Notes: generated from the sequence alone by a model not told the origin. A stretch of DNA of 64,000 nt from CAVQBC01 sp963710665 (GCA_963710665.1 CAVQBC010000008.1:744001-808000); one strand, 5' to 3'; positions 1-10,568 are shown, numbered from the stretch's first letter. Program-made: numbers and translations.

Positions 1-1
1 C

Positions 2-394
2 GCGCTGGTCATCTACGCGCTCGCGCGCTTCGGGGGCCGGGCGCTGCTGCTGCGCCACGGGCGCTGGCTGCGCATCCGCGAGGCCGACCTCGACCGCGCC
101 GACGACTGGTTCGACCGCCACGGGTCGTGGGCCGTGCTGGTGGGCCGCCTCGTCCCGGGCGCCCGCAGCCTCGTCTCGATCCCCGCGGGGCTGTCGGAGA
201 TGCCGCCCGTGCGCTTCGTGCTCCTCACGGCGCTCGGCTCCGCGGTGTGGAACGCCGCGCTCGTCGGCGCGGGGTGGGCGCTGGGGCGCAACTACCAGAA
301 GGTCGGCGACCTGCTCGGCCCGATCGGCGCGGGCGTCACGGCCGTGATCGTGCTCACGGTCGTCGTCGTGTGGTGGCGCCGCCGCCGGCGCTAG
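2..394 (+). CDS. DedA/SNARE-associated (VTT) membrane protein, 5'-truncated
   Basis: The frame is open from the window edge and ends at TAG 392-394, giving the last 130 residues of the protein. The stretch GRLVPGARSLVSIPAG fits the conserved arginine/glycine signature of the DedA (VTT) family, and two hydrophobic segments follow, the last ending in a basic tail WWRRRRR. Known members are inner-membrane proteins proposed to move lipid carriers or phospholipids. The N-terminus lies outside the window. The stop overlaps by four bases the stop of the convergent GYD gene. Substrate cannot be told from sequence. Confidence 0.85.
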   Translation, partial: ALVIYALARFGGRALLLRHGRWLRIREADLDRADDWFDRHGSWAVLVGRLVPGARSLVSIPAGLSEMPPVRFVLLTALGSAVWNAALVGAGWALGRNYQKVGDLLGPIGAGVTAVIVLTVVVVWWRRRRR

Positions 395-711
395 GTGCCC
401 GGGGGGCGGTAGTCGATCGACCTCTTCGCGGCCGCGTCGACCTCTTCGGGCGTCAACAGCGCAACCGTCGTCACCGAGGCCAGGCCGCTCGAGTTGACCG
501 CGAGCGCGACCGCCGTGGCGGTCTCGTTGTCGGGCACCTCTCCGAACACGTACGCGTCGGTCTCTCCGAACGCGAAGTAGAACGCTTCCATCCTGCCGCC
601 GTTGGCCGAGAAGAGCGCCTCGATGGCGTCCCGGCGGGCGCTCCCGCCCTTGGCGGCCACCCCACGGACACCCTCGGTGCTGTACGACGCCTTGAACAGG
701 AAGCTGGGCAT
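391..711 (-). CDS. GYD domain-containing small protein
   Basis: This encodes a 106-residue protein starting MPSFLFKASYSTEGVRG. It has the layout of the GYD family: an N-terminal strand with the Y-[ST]-x-EG motif, then a middle segment MEAFYFAFGETDAYVF and a C-terminal TVALLTPEEVDAA. The start at 711 was chosen over an upstream in-frame ATG at 786 because GGAGGT lies six bases before it and family homology begins there. GYD proteins are small alpha/beta ferredoxin-like domains of unknown biochemical role. Convergent with DedA, the two stops overlapping by four bases. Confidence 0.85.
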   Translation of the reverse strand: MPSFLFKASYSTEGVRGVAAKGGSARRDAIEALFSANGGRMEAFYFAFGETDAYVFGEVPDNETATAVALAVNSSGLASVTTVALLTPEEVDAAAKRSIDYRPPGT

Positions 712-844
712 GGCACGACCTCCAGGCAGTTGGGTGAGGCTCGGCCCGCCGACTCTATGCGCGCCGTTGCCAGGAGGGCAAGACACGGAGCGTCACGGTG
801 CTATTGTTCGATGAAATTCGTACAAGGCTGGCCCGGAGGCTGAC

Positions 845-1619
845 ATGGCGACGAGGACGACGGACACGGCCACATCCCGCGGATCCGTGCGGGTCGAGCA
901 GGGCGCCAAGCGGGTCCGCGCGTACCTCGGCGGCGAGCTGGTCGCCGACACCATCCGCCCCCTCTACGTGTGGGAGAAGCCCTACTACCCCGCGTACTAC
1001 TTCCCGGCCGCCGACGTGCGCGGCGAGCTGCTCGAACGCAGCGACGAGAGAGCCCACTCGCCCAGCCGCGGCGACGCCGACGTCCTCGACGTGAGGACGC
1101 AGGGGAGCGAGGCGCCCGGCGCCGCCCTGCACTACGTCGACTCACCGCTCGAGGCGCTCAGGGACACGATCCGGCTCGACTGGGACGCCATGGACGCCTG
1201 GTTCGAGGAGGACGAGGAGGTCTTCATCCACCCTCGCGACCCCTACACCCGGGTCGACGTGCTCGCGTCCTCACGCCACGTGCGCGTCGAGGTCGACGGC
1301 GTGACGGTCGCCGAGTCGACCAGCCCCAGGGTGCTGTACGAGACCGGCCTGCCGCCGCGCTACTACCTGCCCAAGACCCACGTCCGTCTGGACCTGCTCG
1401 TCCCGACCGACACCGTCTCGCACTGCCCCTACAAAGGGCCGGGCCGAGTACTGGTCGGTGCGCGCCGGTGACGTCGTCCACGAGGACCTGGCGTGGTCGT
1501 ATCCGGCCCCGCTGCCCGAGAGCCACAAGGTGGCCGGGCTGGTCACGTTCTACAACGAGAAGGTGGACCTCTACGTCGACGGCGTGCGGCAGGAGCGGCC
1601 CACGACCAAGTTCGCCTGA
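845..1619 (+). pseudogene. DUF427 double-domain protein, single-base frameshift near 1440
   Basis: Two tandem DUF427 units are visible. The first is around residues 15-65 (VRVEQGAKRVRAYLGGEL, then VWEKPYYPAYYF). The second starts around residue 142 (VRVEVDGVTVAES, then LPPRYYLPKTHV). The frame read from ATG 845 stops at 1471, but the family continuation AEYWSVRAGDVVHEDLAWSY is in another frame and ends at TGA 1617-1619. Removing one C from the run at 1436-1445 restores a single frame of 257 residues. The 775-nt span is one base longer than a multiple of three. ATG 845 has a GGAGG site. Family function is unknown. The shift could be a sequencing error. Confidence 0.8.
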
Positions 1620-2516
1620 TCAGCCCTTGATCGCGCCGGCGGTCAGGCCCGCCACGATCCGCTTCTGGAAGAGCAGCACGAGCACGATCAGCGGGATCGA
1701 GATCGTCACCGAGGCCGCGCTGATCGTCCCCAGCGGCTCCTCGTAGTCCGTCGAGCCGGTGAAGTAGGCGATGGCGGCGGGCACGGTGCGCGCCGAGGGC
1801 GACGAGGTCAGGGTGATCGCGAGCAGGAACTCGTTCCAGGCGAAGATGAAGCACAGGATCCCCGCGGTCGCGATGCCGGGCGCCGCGAGCGGGATCACCA
1901 CCTTGGTGAACGCCTGGAAGTGCGTGGCGCCGTCGACCAGCGCCGCCTCCTCGAGGTCCTTCGGGATCTCCCGGAAGAACGACACGAGGATGTAGATCGA
2001 GAGCGGCAGCGCGAACGTGATGTAGGGGATGACCAGGCCGACGAGCGTGTTGTAGAGGCCGACGTCGCTCCAGAGCTTGAACAGCGGCGCCGCGATCGCG
2101 ATCCCCGGGAACGTGGTCACCGAGAGGATGAGCGCGAGCATCCAGAACTTGCCGGGGATGCGCAGGCGCGCGAGCGCGTAGGCCGCGAAGGACCCGAAGA
2201 CCAGCGACACGATCGTCACCGTGAAGGCGACGATCGCCGAGTTCCGCAGGCCGTTCGTGAAGTCGTCGTTCTGGAAGATCGACCGGTAGTTGTCGAGGCT
2301 GGGGCTCGGCGGGATCAGGTCCGCCGCCGAGAGCTCCGGGCCCGTCTTCAGCGACACGTTGACCAGCCAGTAGAAGGGGAACAGGCAGAAGAGCACGATC
2401 AGCGCGACCCCCACCCACAGCAGCGGGTGGGTCTTCGAGCGCCTGCGCCGCGGCCGGCGGCGGGTGGCGACCGCCGGCCGGCCGGCCGCTTCCTGCGAGA
2501 CACCGGCGGCTTCCAT
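1620..2516 (-). CDS. Carbohydrate ABC transporter permease, MalG type
   Basis: A 298-residue inner-membrane permease with about six hydrophobic segments. The EAA loop (EEAALVDGATHFQAF, near residue 190) docks the cognate ATPase in this family. The N-terminal 30 residues are cytoplasmic and Arg-rich. It lies three bases downstream of the MalF-type permease and belongs to the same leftward operon as the binding lipoprotein. Known role of the family: import of sugars or oligosaccharides. No ATPase gene is in the window, so a shared MsmK/MsiK-like ATPase elsewhere is inferred. Its stop directly abuts the convergent DUF427 stop. Confidence 0.93.
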   Translation of the reverse strand: MEAAGVSQEAAGRPAVATRRRPRRRRSKTHPLLWVGVALIVLFCLFPFYWLVNVSLKTGPELSAADLIPPSPSLDNYRSIFQNDDFTNGLRNSAIVAFTVTIVSLVFGSFAAYALARLRIPGKFWMLALILSVTTFPGIAIAAPLFKLWSDVGLYNTLVGLVIPYITFALPLSIYILVSFFREIPKDLEEAALVDGATHFQAFTKVVIPLAAPGIATAGILCFIFAWNEFLLAITLTSSPSARTVPAAIAYFTGSTDYEEPLGTISAASVTISIPLIVLVLLFQKRIVAGLTAGAIKG

Positions 2517-2519
2517 GGC

Positions 2520-3452
2520 CTACTCCTCCGTCAGGGCGCGGATGTTGCCGCCCACGAAGCGGATGTACACGAGCGAGACCGTCATCACGATCAGGAAGGT
2601 CAGCACCGACAGCGCCGACCCCAGACCGATGATGCGGTTCTGCTGGAGCTCCTGATAGGCGAGCAGCGACAGCGTGTTGGTGCCGTGCGCGCCGCGGGTG
2701 AGCACGAACGGGAGGTCGAAGATCCGCAGCGCGTCGAGCGTGCGGAAGATCAGCGCGACGAGGATCGCGGGCTTGAGCAGCGGCAGCGTGATGCGCACGA
2801 AGCTCTGCCACGCCGTGGCCCCGTCGACCTTGGCGGCGTCGTAGACGTCGTCGGGGATCACCTGCAGCCCCGCCAGCAGCAGCAGCGCCATGAACGGCGC
2901 CGTCTTCCACACGTCGGCGAAGATCATCACGGCCAGCGCCCAGCCGTCCTCGCCGAGCCACACGATGTCGGCGCCGGGCAGCCCGAACGTGCTGAGCATG
3001 CTCGTGACGAAGCCCAGGTCGGGCTGGAAGATCGTCCGCCACATCATCGCGGTGACGACGGTGAGCACCGCCCACGGCACCAGGACGATCGTGCGCAGTG
3101 CGCCCTGGCCCTTGAACGCCGAGTGCATGCAGAGCGCCATCGCGATCCCCAGCAGCAGCTCGAGGAACACCGACACGCCGGTGAACACGAAGGTGGTGCG
3201 AAACGCCTCCCAGAAGTCCACCGAGGTCAGCGCCTCGACGTAATTGCCGCCGATGTCCCAGCGCTTGAGGCCCGGGACCCGCACGCTGTAGTCGTGCAGC
3301 GACAGCCAGACCGCGTAGATGATCGGGTAGGCCGCCACCAGCGCGATCAGCAGCAGCGACGGCGTCAGCATGTACGCCGCGAGGCGGCGCTCCGAGAGTC
3401 CCCGGGAGCGCCGCCGCTGGGGTGTGGTCGCCTTTACCGCGGTCGCCTCCAT
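2520..3452 (-). CDS. Carbohydrate ABC transporter permease, MalF type
   Basis: A 310-residue permease with an Arg-rich N-terminus, then about six membrane spans. The EAA loop (YDAAKVDGATAWQSF) lies near residue 210. It sits between the binding lipoprotein (4 bases upstream) and the MalG-type permease (3 bases downstream), the usual CUT1 family gene order. The two permeases would form the heterodimeric channel. Substrate is not determinable directly, but the divergent alpha-glucosidase and glycosidase genes suggest an alpha-glucoside. Confidence 0.93.
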   Translation of the reverse strand: MEATAVKATTPQRRRSRGLSERRLAAYMLTPSLLLIALVAAYPIIYAVWLSLHDYSVRVPGLKRWDIGGNYVEALTSVDFWEAFRTTFVFTGVSVFLELLLGIAMALCMHSAFKGQGALRTIVLVPWAVLTVVTAMMWRTIFQPDLGFVTSMLSTFGLPGADIVWLGEDGWALAVMIFADVWKTAPFMALLLLAGLQVIPDDVYDAAKVDGATAWQSFVRITLPLLKPAILVALIFRTLDALRIFDLPFVLTRGAHGTNTLSLLAYQELQQNRIIGLGSALSVLTFLIVMTVSLVYIRFVGGNIRALTEE

Positions 3453-3456
3453 GGCC

Positions 3457-4776
<1,320 letters not shown>

Positions 4777-4851
4777 CAGGCTCCCCCTCCGTCCTCTCAC
4801 CTCGATGACGCGGGAATCATGCCACCCTCCGAGCGGGAATGTGTCAGACAG

Positions 4852-4882
4852 TTGACGGGACGCCCGGCTCGGCGCGTATCCT
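4852..4882 (+). promoter_or_regulatory. Promoter of the GH13 gene, leaderless type
   Basis: TTGACG at 4852-4857, 19-base spacer, TATCCT at 4877-4882; the ATG follows after nine bases, so the mRNA probably has little or no leader. It lies in the divergent gap between the sugar transporter operon and the glycosidases. No clear operator palindrome was seen. Confidence 0.55.
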
Positions 4883-4891
4883 GCCGCGCCT

Positions 4892-6541
4892 ATGGCCGCC
4901 GACCCCGCGACCTCGCGCGACCGGACGGGCGGCGGCACCGGCGTGCCGCGCTCGTGGTGGCGCGACGGGGTGCTCTACCAGATCTACCCGCGCTCGTTCG
5001 CGGACTCCGACGGCGACGGCGTCGGCGACCTGCGCGGCATCATCGCCCGGCTCGATCACCTCGAGTGGCTCGGCGTGGACGGCATCTGGCTGAACCCCAC
5101 GATGCCCTCGCCGAACGACGACTGGGGCTACGACGTCGCCGACTACTGCGGGGTGCACCCGGAGCTGGGGACGCTCGAGGACCTCGACGCGCTCGTCGCG
5201 GAGGCCCGCGCGCGCGGGATCCGCGTGCTGCTCGACCTCGTCCCCAACCACACGAGCGACCGCCACCCGTGGTTCCAGGACGCGCTGACCTCGCGCTCAG
5301 CGCGCCACCGCGACTTCTACGTGTGGGGCGACCCGGCGGAGACGTCCCCGCCCGCCCCGCCCAACAACTGGCTGTCGAACTTCGGGGGCTCGGCCTGGCA
5401 GTGGCACGAGCCGACCGGCCAGTACTACCTCAACAACTTCCTGCCCTCCCAGCCCGACCTCAACTGGTGGAACCCGGAGGTGCGCGAAGCGTTCGACGAC
5501 GTGCTGCGGTTCTGGTTCGCGCGCGGCATCGCGGGCTTCCGGATCGACGTCTGCCACGCGATCGTCAACGACCGCGAGCTGCGCGACGACCCGGCGCCGA
5601 CGCCCGAGGACCACCCGGTCGTGCGCCGGCGCGGGCTCAAGCAGGTGTTCTCCATGAATCGCCCCGAGGTGCACGACGTGCTGCGCCGCTGGCGGGCGCT
5701 CGCGAGCGCCGAGGACCCCGAGCGGATCCTGGTGGGGGAGACCTACGTGCTCGACCTCGACCACCTGATCCCGTTCTACGGGGAGGGCGAGGACGAGCTG
5801 CACCTCGCGTTCAACTTCCTCTTCATCCACTCCGAGCTCGCCGCCGCGCCGCTGCGGACGCTCGTCGAGCAGGTGGAGGCGCACCTGCCCGCGACCTCGT
5901 GGCCGGTGTGGACGGGCTCCAACCACGACGCGCGGCGGCTGGTCGAGCGCTGGGCCGGCGGCGACGAGCGCCGGGCCCGCACCGCGCTGCTGATGCTGCT
6001 CACCCTCCGCGGCACGCCGTTCCTCTACTACGGGGACGAGATCGCGATGCCCGAGCCGGCGATCGACCCCGAGCGCGCGCTCGACCCGGTCGGCCGCCGC
6101 ACCGGCGATCCCTCGCGGGCCCGCGACGGCTGCCGCACCCCGATGCAGTGGACGGCGGAGCCCGGGGCCGGCTTCACCACCCCGGAGGCGACGCCGTGGG
6201 AGCCGCTCGGCGACGCCGCCGCCTGCAACGTCGCCGCGCAGCGCGACGACCCGGCATCGACCCTGCGCCTCGTCCGCGACCTGATCGCGCTGCGCCGGCG
6301 CACGGAAGCGCTCACCGCCGGGGCCTACGCGACCCTGCCGGCGCCCGAGGGCGCGTGGGCGTGGCAGCGCGGCGAGGGCTGGGCGGTCGCGCTGAACCTC
6401 TCCGACCGCGACGTCGTCGTGGAAGGGATCGCCGGCACCGTGGCGGTGGGCACCGACCGCGGCCGCGACGGCACGGCCGTGGCCGCGCCGGGCCTCCCGC
6501 TCGGCCCGTGGGAAGGCGTGCTCGTCGAGCTCTCCGTGTAG
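4892..6541 (+). CDS. GH13 alpha-glucosidase / oligo-1,6-glucosidase
   Basis: A 549-residue cytoplasmic enzyme (no signal peptide) with all four GH13 regions: DLVPNHTSD near residue 115, GFRIDVCHA with nucleophile Asp219, GETYVLD with acid Glu283, and SNHDARR with Asp346. The residue after the nucleophile is Val, which in characterised oligo-1,6-glucosidases favours alpha-1,6 links over alpha-1,4, so isomalto-oligosaccharides are plausible substrates (inference). It is divergent from the sugar ABC operon and overlaps the following glycosidase by one base (TAGTG). Probably hydrolyses imported oligosaccharides to glucose. Confidence 0.92.
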   Translation: MAADPATSRDRTGGGTGVPRSWWRDGVLYQIYPRSFADSDGDGVGDLRGIIARLDHLEWLGVDGIWLNPTMPSPNDDWGYDVADYCGVHPELGTLEDLDALVAEARARGIRVLLDLVPNHTSDRHPWFQDALTSRSARHRDFYVWGDPAETSPPAPPNNWLSNFGGSAWQWHEPTGQYYLNNFLPSQPDLNWWNPEVREAFDDVLRFWFARGIAGFRIDVCHAIVNDRELRDDPAPTPEDHPVVRRRGLKQVFSMNRPEVHDVLRRWRALASAEDPERILVGETYVLDLDHLIPFYGEGEDELHLAFNFLFIHSELAAAPLRTLVEQVEAHLPATSWPVWTGSNHDARRLVERWAGGDERRARTALLMLLTLRGTPFLYYGDEIAMPEPAIDPERALDPVGRRTGDPSRARDGCRTPMQWTAEPGAGFTTPEATPWEPLGDAAACNVAAQRDDPASTLRLVRDLIALRRRTEALTAGAYATLPAPEGAWAWQRGEGWAVALNLSDRDVVVEGIAGTVAVGTDRGRDGTAVAAPGLPLGPWEGVLVELSV

Positions 6542-7716
6542 TGGCGATCACCGAGCTCGACGCCGTGCTCTCCCCGGAGGGCTGGCCCTACGCCTCGACG
6601 CCGCCGGTGGAGCCCGGCGACCCGGGCCGCTTCCACGCCCTGTTCGGCCGCGACTCGCTGATCTGCTCCCTTCAGGTCCTGCCCGCGCGTCCCGCGGTCG
6701 CGCGCGCCACGCTGCGGGCGCTCGCCGCCCTGCAGGGGCGCCGTGAGGACCCGCTCACCCACGAGGAGCCGGGCAAGATCATCCACGAGGACCGCGACCG
6801 CCCGCCCGCGACGCTGGTGGCGGCCGGCTGGCCGGACACGGGGGAGGAGTTCCGCTACTACGCGACCGCCGACGCCACCGCGTGGTTCCTGGTCCTACTC
6901 GCCGCGCTGGGCGACGGGGCGCTCGCGCGGGAGCTGGAGGACCACTGGCGCGCCGCCGCCGGGTGGCTCGAGCGTGCGCTGGCCGCGGGTGGCGGCTTCG
7001 TGCGCTCGGGCCCGGCGGGCCGGCCCGGGGGCCTCGGTCAGCAGGGCTGGCGCGACGCGGACGACCCCCGCGACCCGGCCGAGGGCGGGAGCGGGATCCT
7101 GCACGCGGACGGCCGCCTTCCCGCCGCCCCGCTCGCCGACGCCGACACGCAGGCGGTGGCCTACGCCGCGCTCCGCGCGCTCGCCGTGCTGAGCGGCGAC
7201 GCGCGGTGGCAGACCGCGGCGGCGGAGCTCTCCGAGCGCCTGGGGGAGACGTTCGGCCCCGAGACGATGGCGCTCGAGCCCGACGGGACGCCGGTCGCGG
7301 GCGCGGGATCCCAGCTCGGCTGGCTGCTATGGGCGGAGGCGCTGCCCGGCGCCGCGCCGGACGCCGCCGCCGAACGGCTGTGCGAGCCCGACGTGCTCAC
7401 CGCCTTCGGCCTGCGCACGCTCTCGAGCCTCCACGGGGCGTTCGACCCGCATGCGTACCACCGCGGCTCGATCTGGCCGTTCGACAGCTGGCTGGGATGG
7501 GGCGGGCTGCGCGCGGCGGGCCGGGCCGAGGCGGCCGAGCAGGTGCGCTCGGGGGTCCTGCAGGCGCTCGACGAGCTGGGCCGCGCGCCGGAGCTCTACG
7601 CGGTCACGCTCGAGGGCGCGCTCGAGCCGGTCGCGATGGCCAACCGCGCCCAGGCGTGGACGGTGGGCGCGCGCTGGGCGCTCGAGCACGGCTGGGACGG
7701 GCGCGCCGGGCGCTGA
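6541..7716 (+). CDS. Six-hairpin glycosidase (amylo-alpha-1,6-glucosidase-like)
   Basis: A 391-residue protein starting at GTG 6541, whose first base is the last base of the GH13 stop, so the two are translationally coupled. Sequence features are those of (alpha/alpha)6-barrel debranching-type glycosidases: FHALFGRDSLICSLQ near the N-terminus, THEEPGKIIHEDRDR around residue 75, FRYYATADATAWFL around residue 105, and a C-terminal block HRGSIWPFDSWL. The GRDS and GKI-HE motifs match the glycogen-debranching-enzyme-like family. No signal peptide. Likely acts with the GH13 enzyme on imported oligosaccharides; exact linkage specificity is unknown. Confidence 0.8.
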   Translation: MAITELDAVLSPEGWPYASTPPVEPGDPGRFHALFGRDSLICSLQVLPARPAVARATLRALAALQGRREDPLTHEEPGKIIHEDRDRPPATLVAAGWPDTGEEFRYYATADATAWFLVLLAALGDGALARELEDHWRAAAGWLERALAAGGGFVRSGPAGRPGGLGQQGWRDADDPRDPAEGGSGILHADGRLPAAPLADADTQAVAYAALRALAVLSGDARWQTAAAELSERLGETFGPETMALEPDGTPVAGAGSQLGWLLWAEALPGAAPDAAAERLCEPDVLTAFGLRTLSSLHGAFDPHAYHRGSIWPFDSWLGWGGLRAAGRAEAAEQVRSGVLQALDELGRAPELYAVTLEGALEPVAMANRAQAWTVGARWALEHGWDGRAGR

Positions 7717-7759
7717 CACCGCGCCAGACGCCCGCCCTCTCTGGCAGCCTGTGCGGGCG

Positions 7760-8305
7760 ATGTGGCCCGATCGCCCCGGTCGCGCCGACCCCGCGACACG
7801 CGAGTGGCTCGCGCGTCAGCACGCGGCCTACGCGGACTCCGGCGGGGCCGGGCCGCCACCGGCGTGGATGGCCCGCGCGGGCACGATCTCGCGCGCCGGC
7901 CGCCGGCTCGCCCAGCGGCTGCGCCACGAGCAGCCCCAGACCTTCGCGGGCAGCGCGCAGCAGCCCACGCGCGAAGGGATGCTCGTCTGGCTGGGCTTCA
8001 CCCACGACGTCGACCGCTCGCTCGAGGGCGCGCGGGCGGGCTTCCCGCACCCCGAGGCGCTGCGGGCGTTCCAGCCGCGGCGGTCGCTGGCCGAGCTCGA
8101 GGCGGTGCGCGACGAGATCCGCGCCGCGCGGCGGGAGCTGTCCCCGCCCGGCGGCGAGCTGGTGGCGTTCGACATCGACGAGGTGGAGAACCAGGTCGCG
8201 GTCGAGGTGCGCGGCCCCCTGGAGGCCGCGCGGGCCGCGCTGATCGCCTACGGGGACGTGGTGCGGGTCCGCGAGGTGCGCCTCGCGGACCGTCGTGGCG
8301 GATGA
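7760..8305 (+). CDS. Hypothetical protein
   Basis: A 181-residue frame from ATG 7760 (GTG 7751 in the same frame is possible). I do not recognise a family. The N-terminal half is Arg/Ala-rich and predicted soluble. The C-terminal part (VAFDIDEVENQVAVEVRG, then ALIAYGDVVRVREV) resembles the short NxVxVxV / YGDxVxV repeats seen beside secreted peptidase domains, but no peptidase motif or signal peptide is visible. It follows the glycosidase by 43 bases on the same strand, with normal high-GC third positions, so it looks genuinely coding. Confidence 0.6.
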   Translation: MWPDRPGRADPATREWLARQHAAYADSGGAGPPPAWMARAGTISRAGRRLAQRLRHEQPQTFAGSAQQPTREGMLVWLGFTHDVDRSLEGARAGFPHPEALRAFQPRRSLAELEAVRDEIRAARRELSPPGGELVAFDIDEVENQVAVEVRGPLEAARAALIAYGDVVRVREVRLADRRGG

Positions 8306-8315
8306 GCGGCGGCGC

Positions 8316-8321
8316 TAGGGT
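8316..8321 (+). promoter_or_regulatory. -10 box of LysE-family gene
   Basis: TAGGGT, six bases before the GTG start at 8328; leaderless spacing. No convincing -35. Confidence 0.45.
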
Positions 8322-8327
8322 CGGCGG

Positions 8328-8939
8328 GTGCTCGAGATGCTGCTCGCCTTCGTGCCCGTCGCCGCGGTGCTGACGATCACGCCCGGACCCGCCACCGCGC
8401 TCGTCGTGCGCAGCGCCGCGGCCGGCGGCCGCGGGCACGCGCTGCGCACCACGTGCGGGAACTCGCTCGGCGTGCTGGCCTGGGCGGTGCTCGCGGCCCT
8501 CGGCGTGGCCGCGGTGGTGGCCACGTCGGTCGAGGCGTTCACCGTCCTCAAGCTCGTGGGCGCGCTGGTGCTCGTGGTCCTCGGCGTCAACGCCCTCCGC
8601 CGCCGAGGCGCCGGCGGCGAGGAGCGCGCCCGGCCGCTCCCGCCCGGCGGCGCGCTGCGCACGGGGCTGCTGACCAGCGTCTCGAACCCCAAGCTCGCCG
8701 TGTTCTTCGTGGCGCTGTTCCCGCAGTTCGTCCCCGACGGCGCGCCGGTGCTGCCCGCGGCGCTGTCGATCGCCGCGATGATCGTCGTCTTCGACCTGAT
8801 CTGGTACTCCGCGCTCGCCTACCTCGTGACGCGGGCGAAGCGGGCGTTCGTCGAGGGGCCGTGGATGGCCCGCTTCGAGCGACTCACCGGCTGCGTGTTG
8901 ATCGGCCTCGGCGCGCGGCTCGCGCTCGCCCGCCACTAG
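8328..8939 (+). CDS. LysE/RhtB family amino-acid exporter
   Basis: A 203-residue inner-membrane protein with about six hydrophobic segments and the family signature near the N-terminus (VLTITPGPATALVV). A second conserved stretch is TSVSNPKLAVFFVALFPQF around residue 110. Known members export basic amino acids, threonine or homoserine lactones; the substrate here is unknown. GTG start chosen because a TAGGGT box sits six bases upstream and the TPGP motif is then correctly placed near residue 19. Convergent with aroE, separated by four bases. Confidence 0.9.
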   Translation: MLEMLLAFVPVAAVLTITPGPATALVVRSAAAGGRGHALRTTCGNSLGVLAWAVLAALGVAAVVATSVEAFTVLKLVGALVLVVLGVNALRRRGAGGEERARPLPPGGALRTGLLTSVSNPKLAVFFVALFPQFVPDGAPVLPAALSIAAMIVVFDLIWYSALAYLVTRAKRAFVEGPWMARFERLTGCVLIGLGARLALARH

Positions 8940-8943
8940 CCGG

Positions 8944-9795
8944 TCACGACCGGAACAGCGCCTCGACGGTGCGGCGCATCACCGCCGCGTCGGCCTCGAC
9001 GCCGGTCCAGTGCCGGACCGCGATGACCGCCTGGTTGACGAGCATGGCGAGCCCGTCGAGAGCGGTGGCTCCCCGCGCCTCGGCATCTCGGATGAGCCGC
9101 GTGCGCGGTGGGTTCGGGATGACGTCGGCGACGACCATGCCGGGGCGGAGGCTGTCCACGTCGACGTCCAGCCGCCCGTCGACGTCGGGAAAGAGGCCGA
9201 TCGGGGTGGCGTTGACCACGATGCCGGTCTCCCGGGGCACGACATACGCCCCCTCCCAGGCCACCACGTCGGCGCGTGCCGGCGTCCGCTCGCGGAGCAG
9301 CGCCACGAGCGACGCCGCACGCCCGGGCTCGCGGTTGACGATCGTGATCGAGGTCGCGCCGGCGAGCGCGGACTCCACCGCGATCGCGCGCGCCGCTCCG
9401 CCGGCGCCGAAGATCACGAGCGACCTGCCGGCCGGATCGACGACGGTCCTCAGCGCGGCGAGGAAGCCCTGCCCGTCGGTGTTCTCGCCGATCCAGCGAT
9501 CGTCGCGGCGCACGACGCAGTTGACGGCTCCGATCAGCGCCGCGGACTCGGCGAGCTCGTCGAGATGCTCGATGACCGCGACCTTGTGCGGGATCGAGCA
9601 GTTGAAGCCGGCCCACCCCATCGCGTGAGCTCCTCGGACGGCGTCCCCCAGCGCGCCGGGCGCGACCTCGCAGTTGATGTAGCGGGCGTCGAGGTCGTGA
9701 TGGCGGAAGGCGGCCTCGACCATCGCCACGGTCGGGTTCTCGGCAGCGGGCGTGGCGAACGAGCCGGTGAGCAGGCTGAGGAAGTTCATGGACAC
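8944..9795 (-). CDS. aroE: Shikimate dehydrogenase-like protein
   Basis: A 283-residue NADP-binding enzyme of the AroE family, which reduces 3-dehydroshikimate in aromatic amino-acid synthesis. The substrate site FNCSIPHK carries catalytic Lys71, with its Asp partner in ENTDGQG (Asp107). The nucleotide loop is FGAGGAARA, and the C-terminal NQAVIAVRHWTG is also conserved. The motif usually reads N-V-T-x-P-x-K, so the C-S-I variant hints at an AroE paralogue (YdiB or quinate type) rather than the housekeeping enzyme. Start 9795 was kept; ATG 9789 is an alternative. No other shikimate genes are nearby. Confidence 0.85.
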   Translation of the reverse strand: MSMNFLSLLTGSFATPAAENPTVAMVEAAFRHHDLDARYINCEVAPGALGDAVRGAHAMGWAGFNCSIPHKVAVIEHLDELAESAALIGAVNCVVRRDDRWIGENTDGQGFLAALRTVVDPAGRSLVIFGAGGAARAIAVESALAGATSITIVNREPGRAASLVALLRERTPARADVVAWEGAYVVPRETGIVVNATPIGLFPDVDGRLDVDVDSLRPGMVVADVIPNPPRTRLIRDAEARGATALDGLAMLVNQAVIAVRHWTGVEADAAVMRRTVEALFRS

Positions 9796-9816
9796 GGCGC
9801 TGCGTGTGCCGGCCGG

Positions 9817-10562
9817 CTACCGGCCCACGACCTCCAGCCGGTACTCGCCGCGCGGGCGCGGCACCTCGACCGTGACCTCGAGGCCGCGGGCGGTGCGCGC
9901 CGTGCGCGCCTCCATCCGGCGCCCGTCGAGCTTGACGGCCCGTACGTGCGCGTCCGCCGGCAGCACATGGCCGAGCTCGAGTGAGGCCAGCGGCACCGCC
10001 GCGTCGACGGTCGTGCGGTACGTGCCGCCGCGGCGGTCGTGGTCACGTCCGCCGAGCCCCGCCCGAGGCGGATCCGCTCGCCCGCGATCGAGCGCTGCCC
10101 CGGTGGCAGCTGCGGCACGACGCCCAGCCGGCCGCGCCCCAGGTCGGGGGCGCACGCCGAGCTGCTGGTGGACCAACAGCCACGCGGTCCCATAGGCGCC
10201 CCACGCCTGCAGCGCCGACGGGCGCTCGGCGAACGGGCGGTCGATCGAGCGCCCGTTCAGCGGCGACGGGCGATCTCGGGCATCGCGCCGGGCTGCTCGT
10301 CCGGGGCCGGGAGCTGCAGCGCCCGGTTGGCCGTCGTCCAGCGCTGCTGGCGGCCCGGGCCGAGACGGCCGTAGTTGACCTCGCCGACGGCGGCGATCGC
10401 GGTGTTGAGCGTGAACGACTGGCGCTCGTCGGGCGCCGGCCCGGCGCCGTCGCACCCCGCCGCGCCCGTGTGGAAGAGCCCGCGCTCGTCGCCGTAGCAG
10501 CGGGTCTCCCGCAGGTCGAGCGCCGCGTGCGCGTGCGCGGGCGCGGCCAGCCCCTCGCCGCC
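9817..10562 (-). pseudogene. C-terminal half of a split glycoside-hydrolase-like gene
   Basis: Read leftward, conserved-looking pieces occur in order but in different frames: LRETRCYGDERGLFHTG, SFTLNTAIAAVGEVNYGRLG, PDEQPGAMPEI, then AWGAYGTAWLLVHQQLGV, DLGRGRLGVVPQLPPGQ and a final stretch HVRAVKLDGRRMEARTARTA ending at TAG 9817-9819. These match the C-terminal half of a six-hairpin-type glycosidase whose N-terminal half lies at about 13090-14227 on the same strand. At least two frame changes occur. The gene is therefore both split by an island and frameshifted. Family assignment is from memory of motif patterns. Confidence 0.7.
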
Positions 10563-10568
10563 GGCCGC

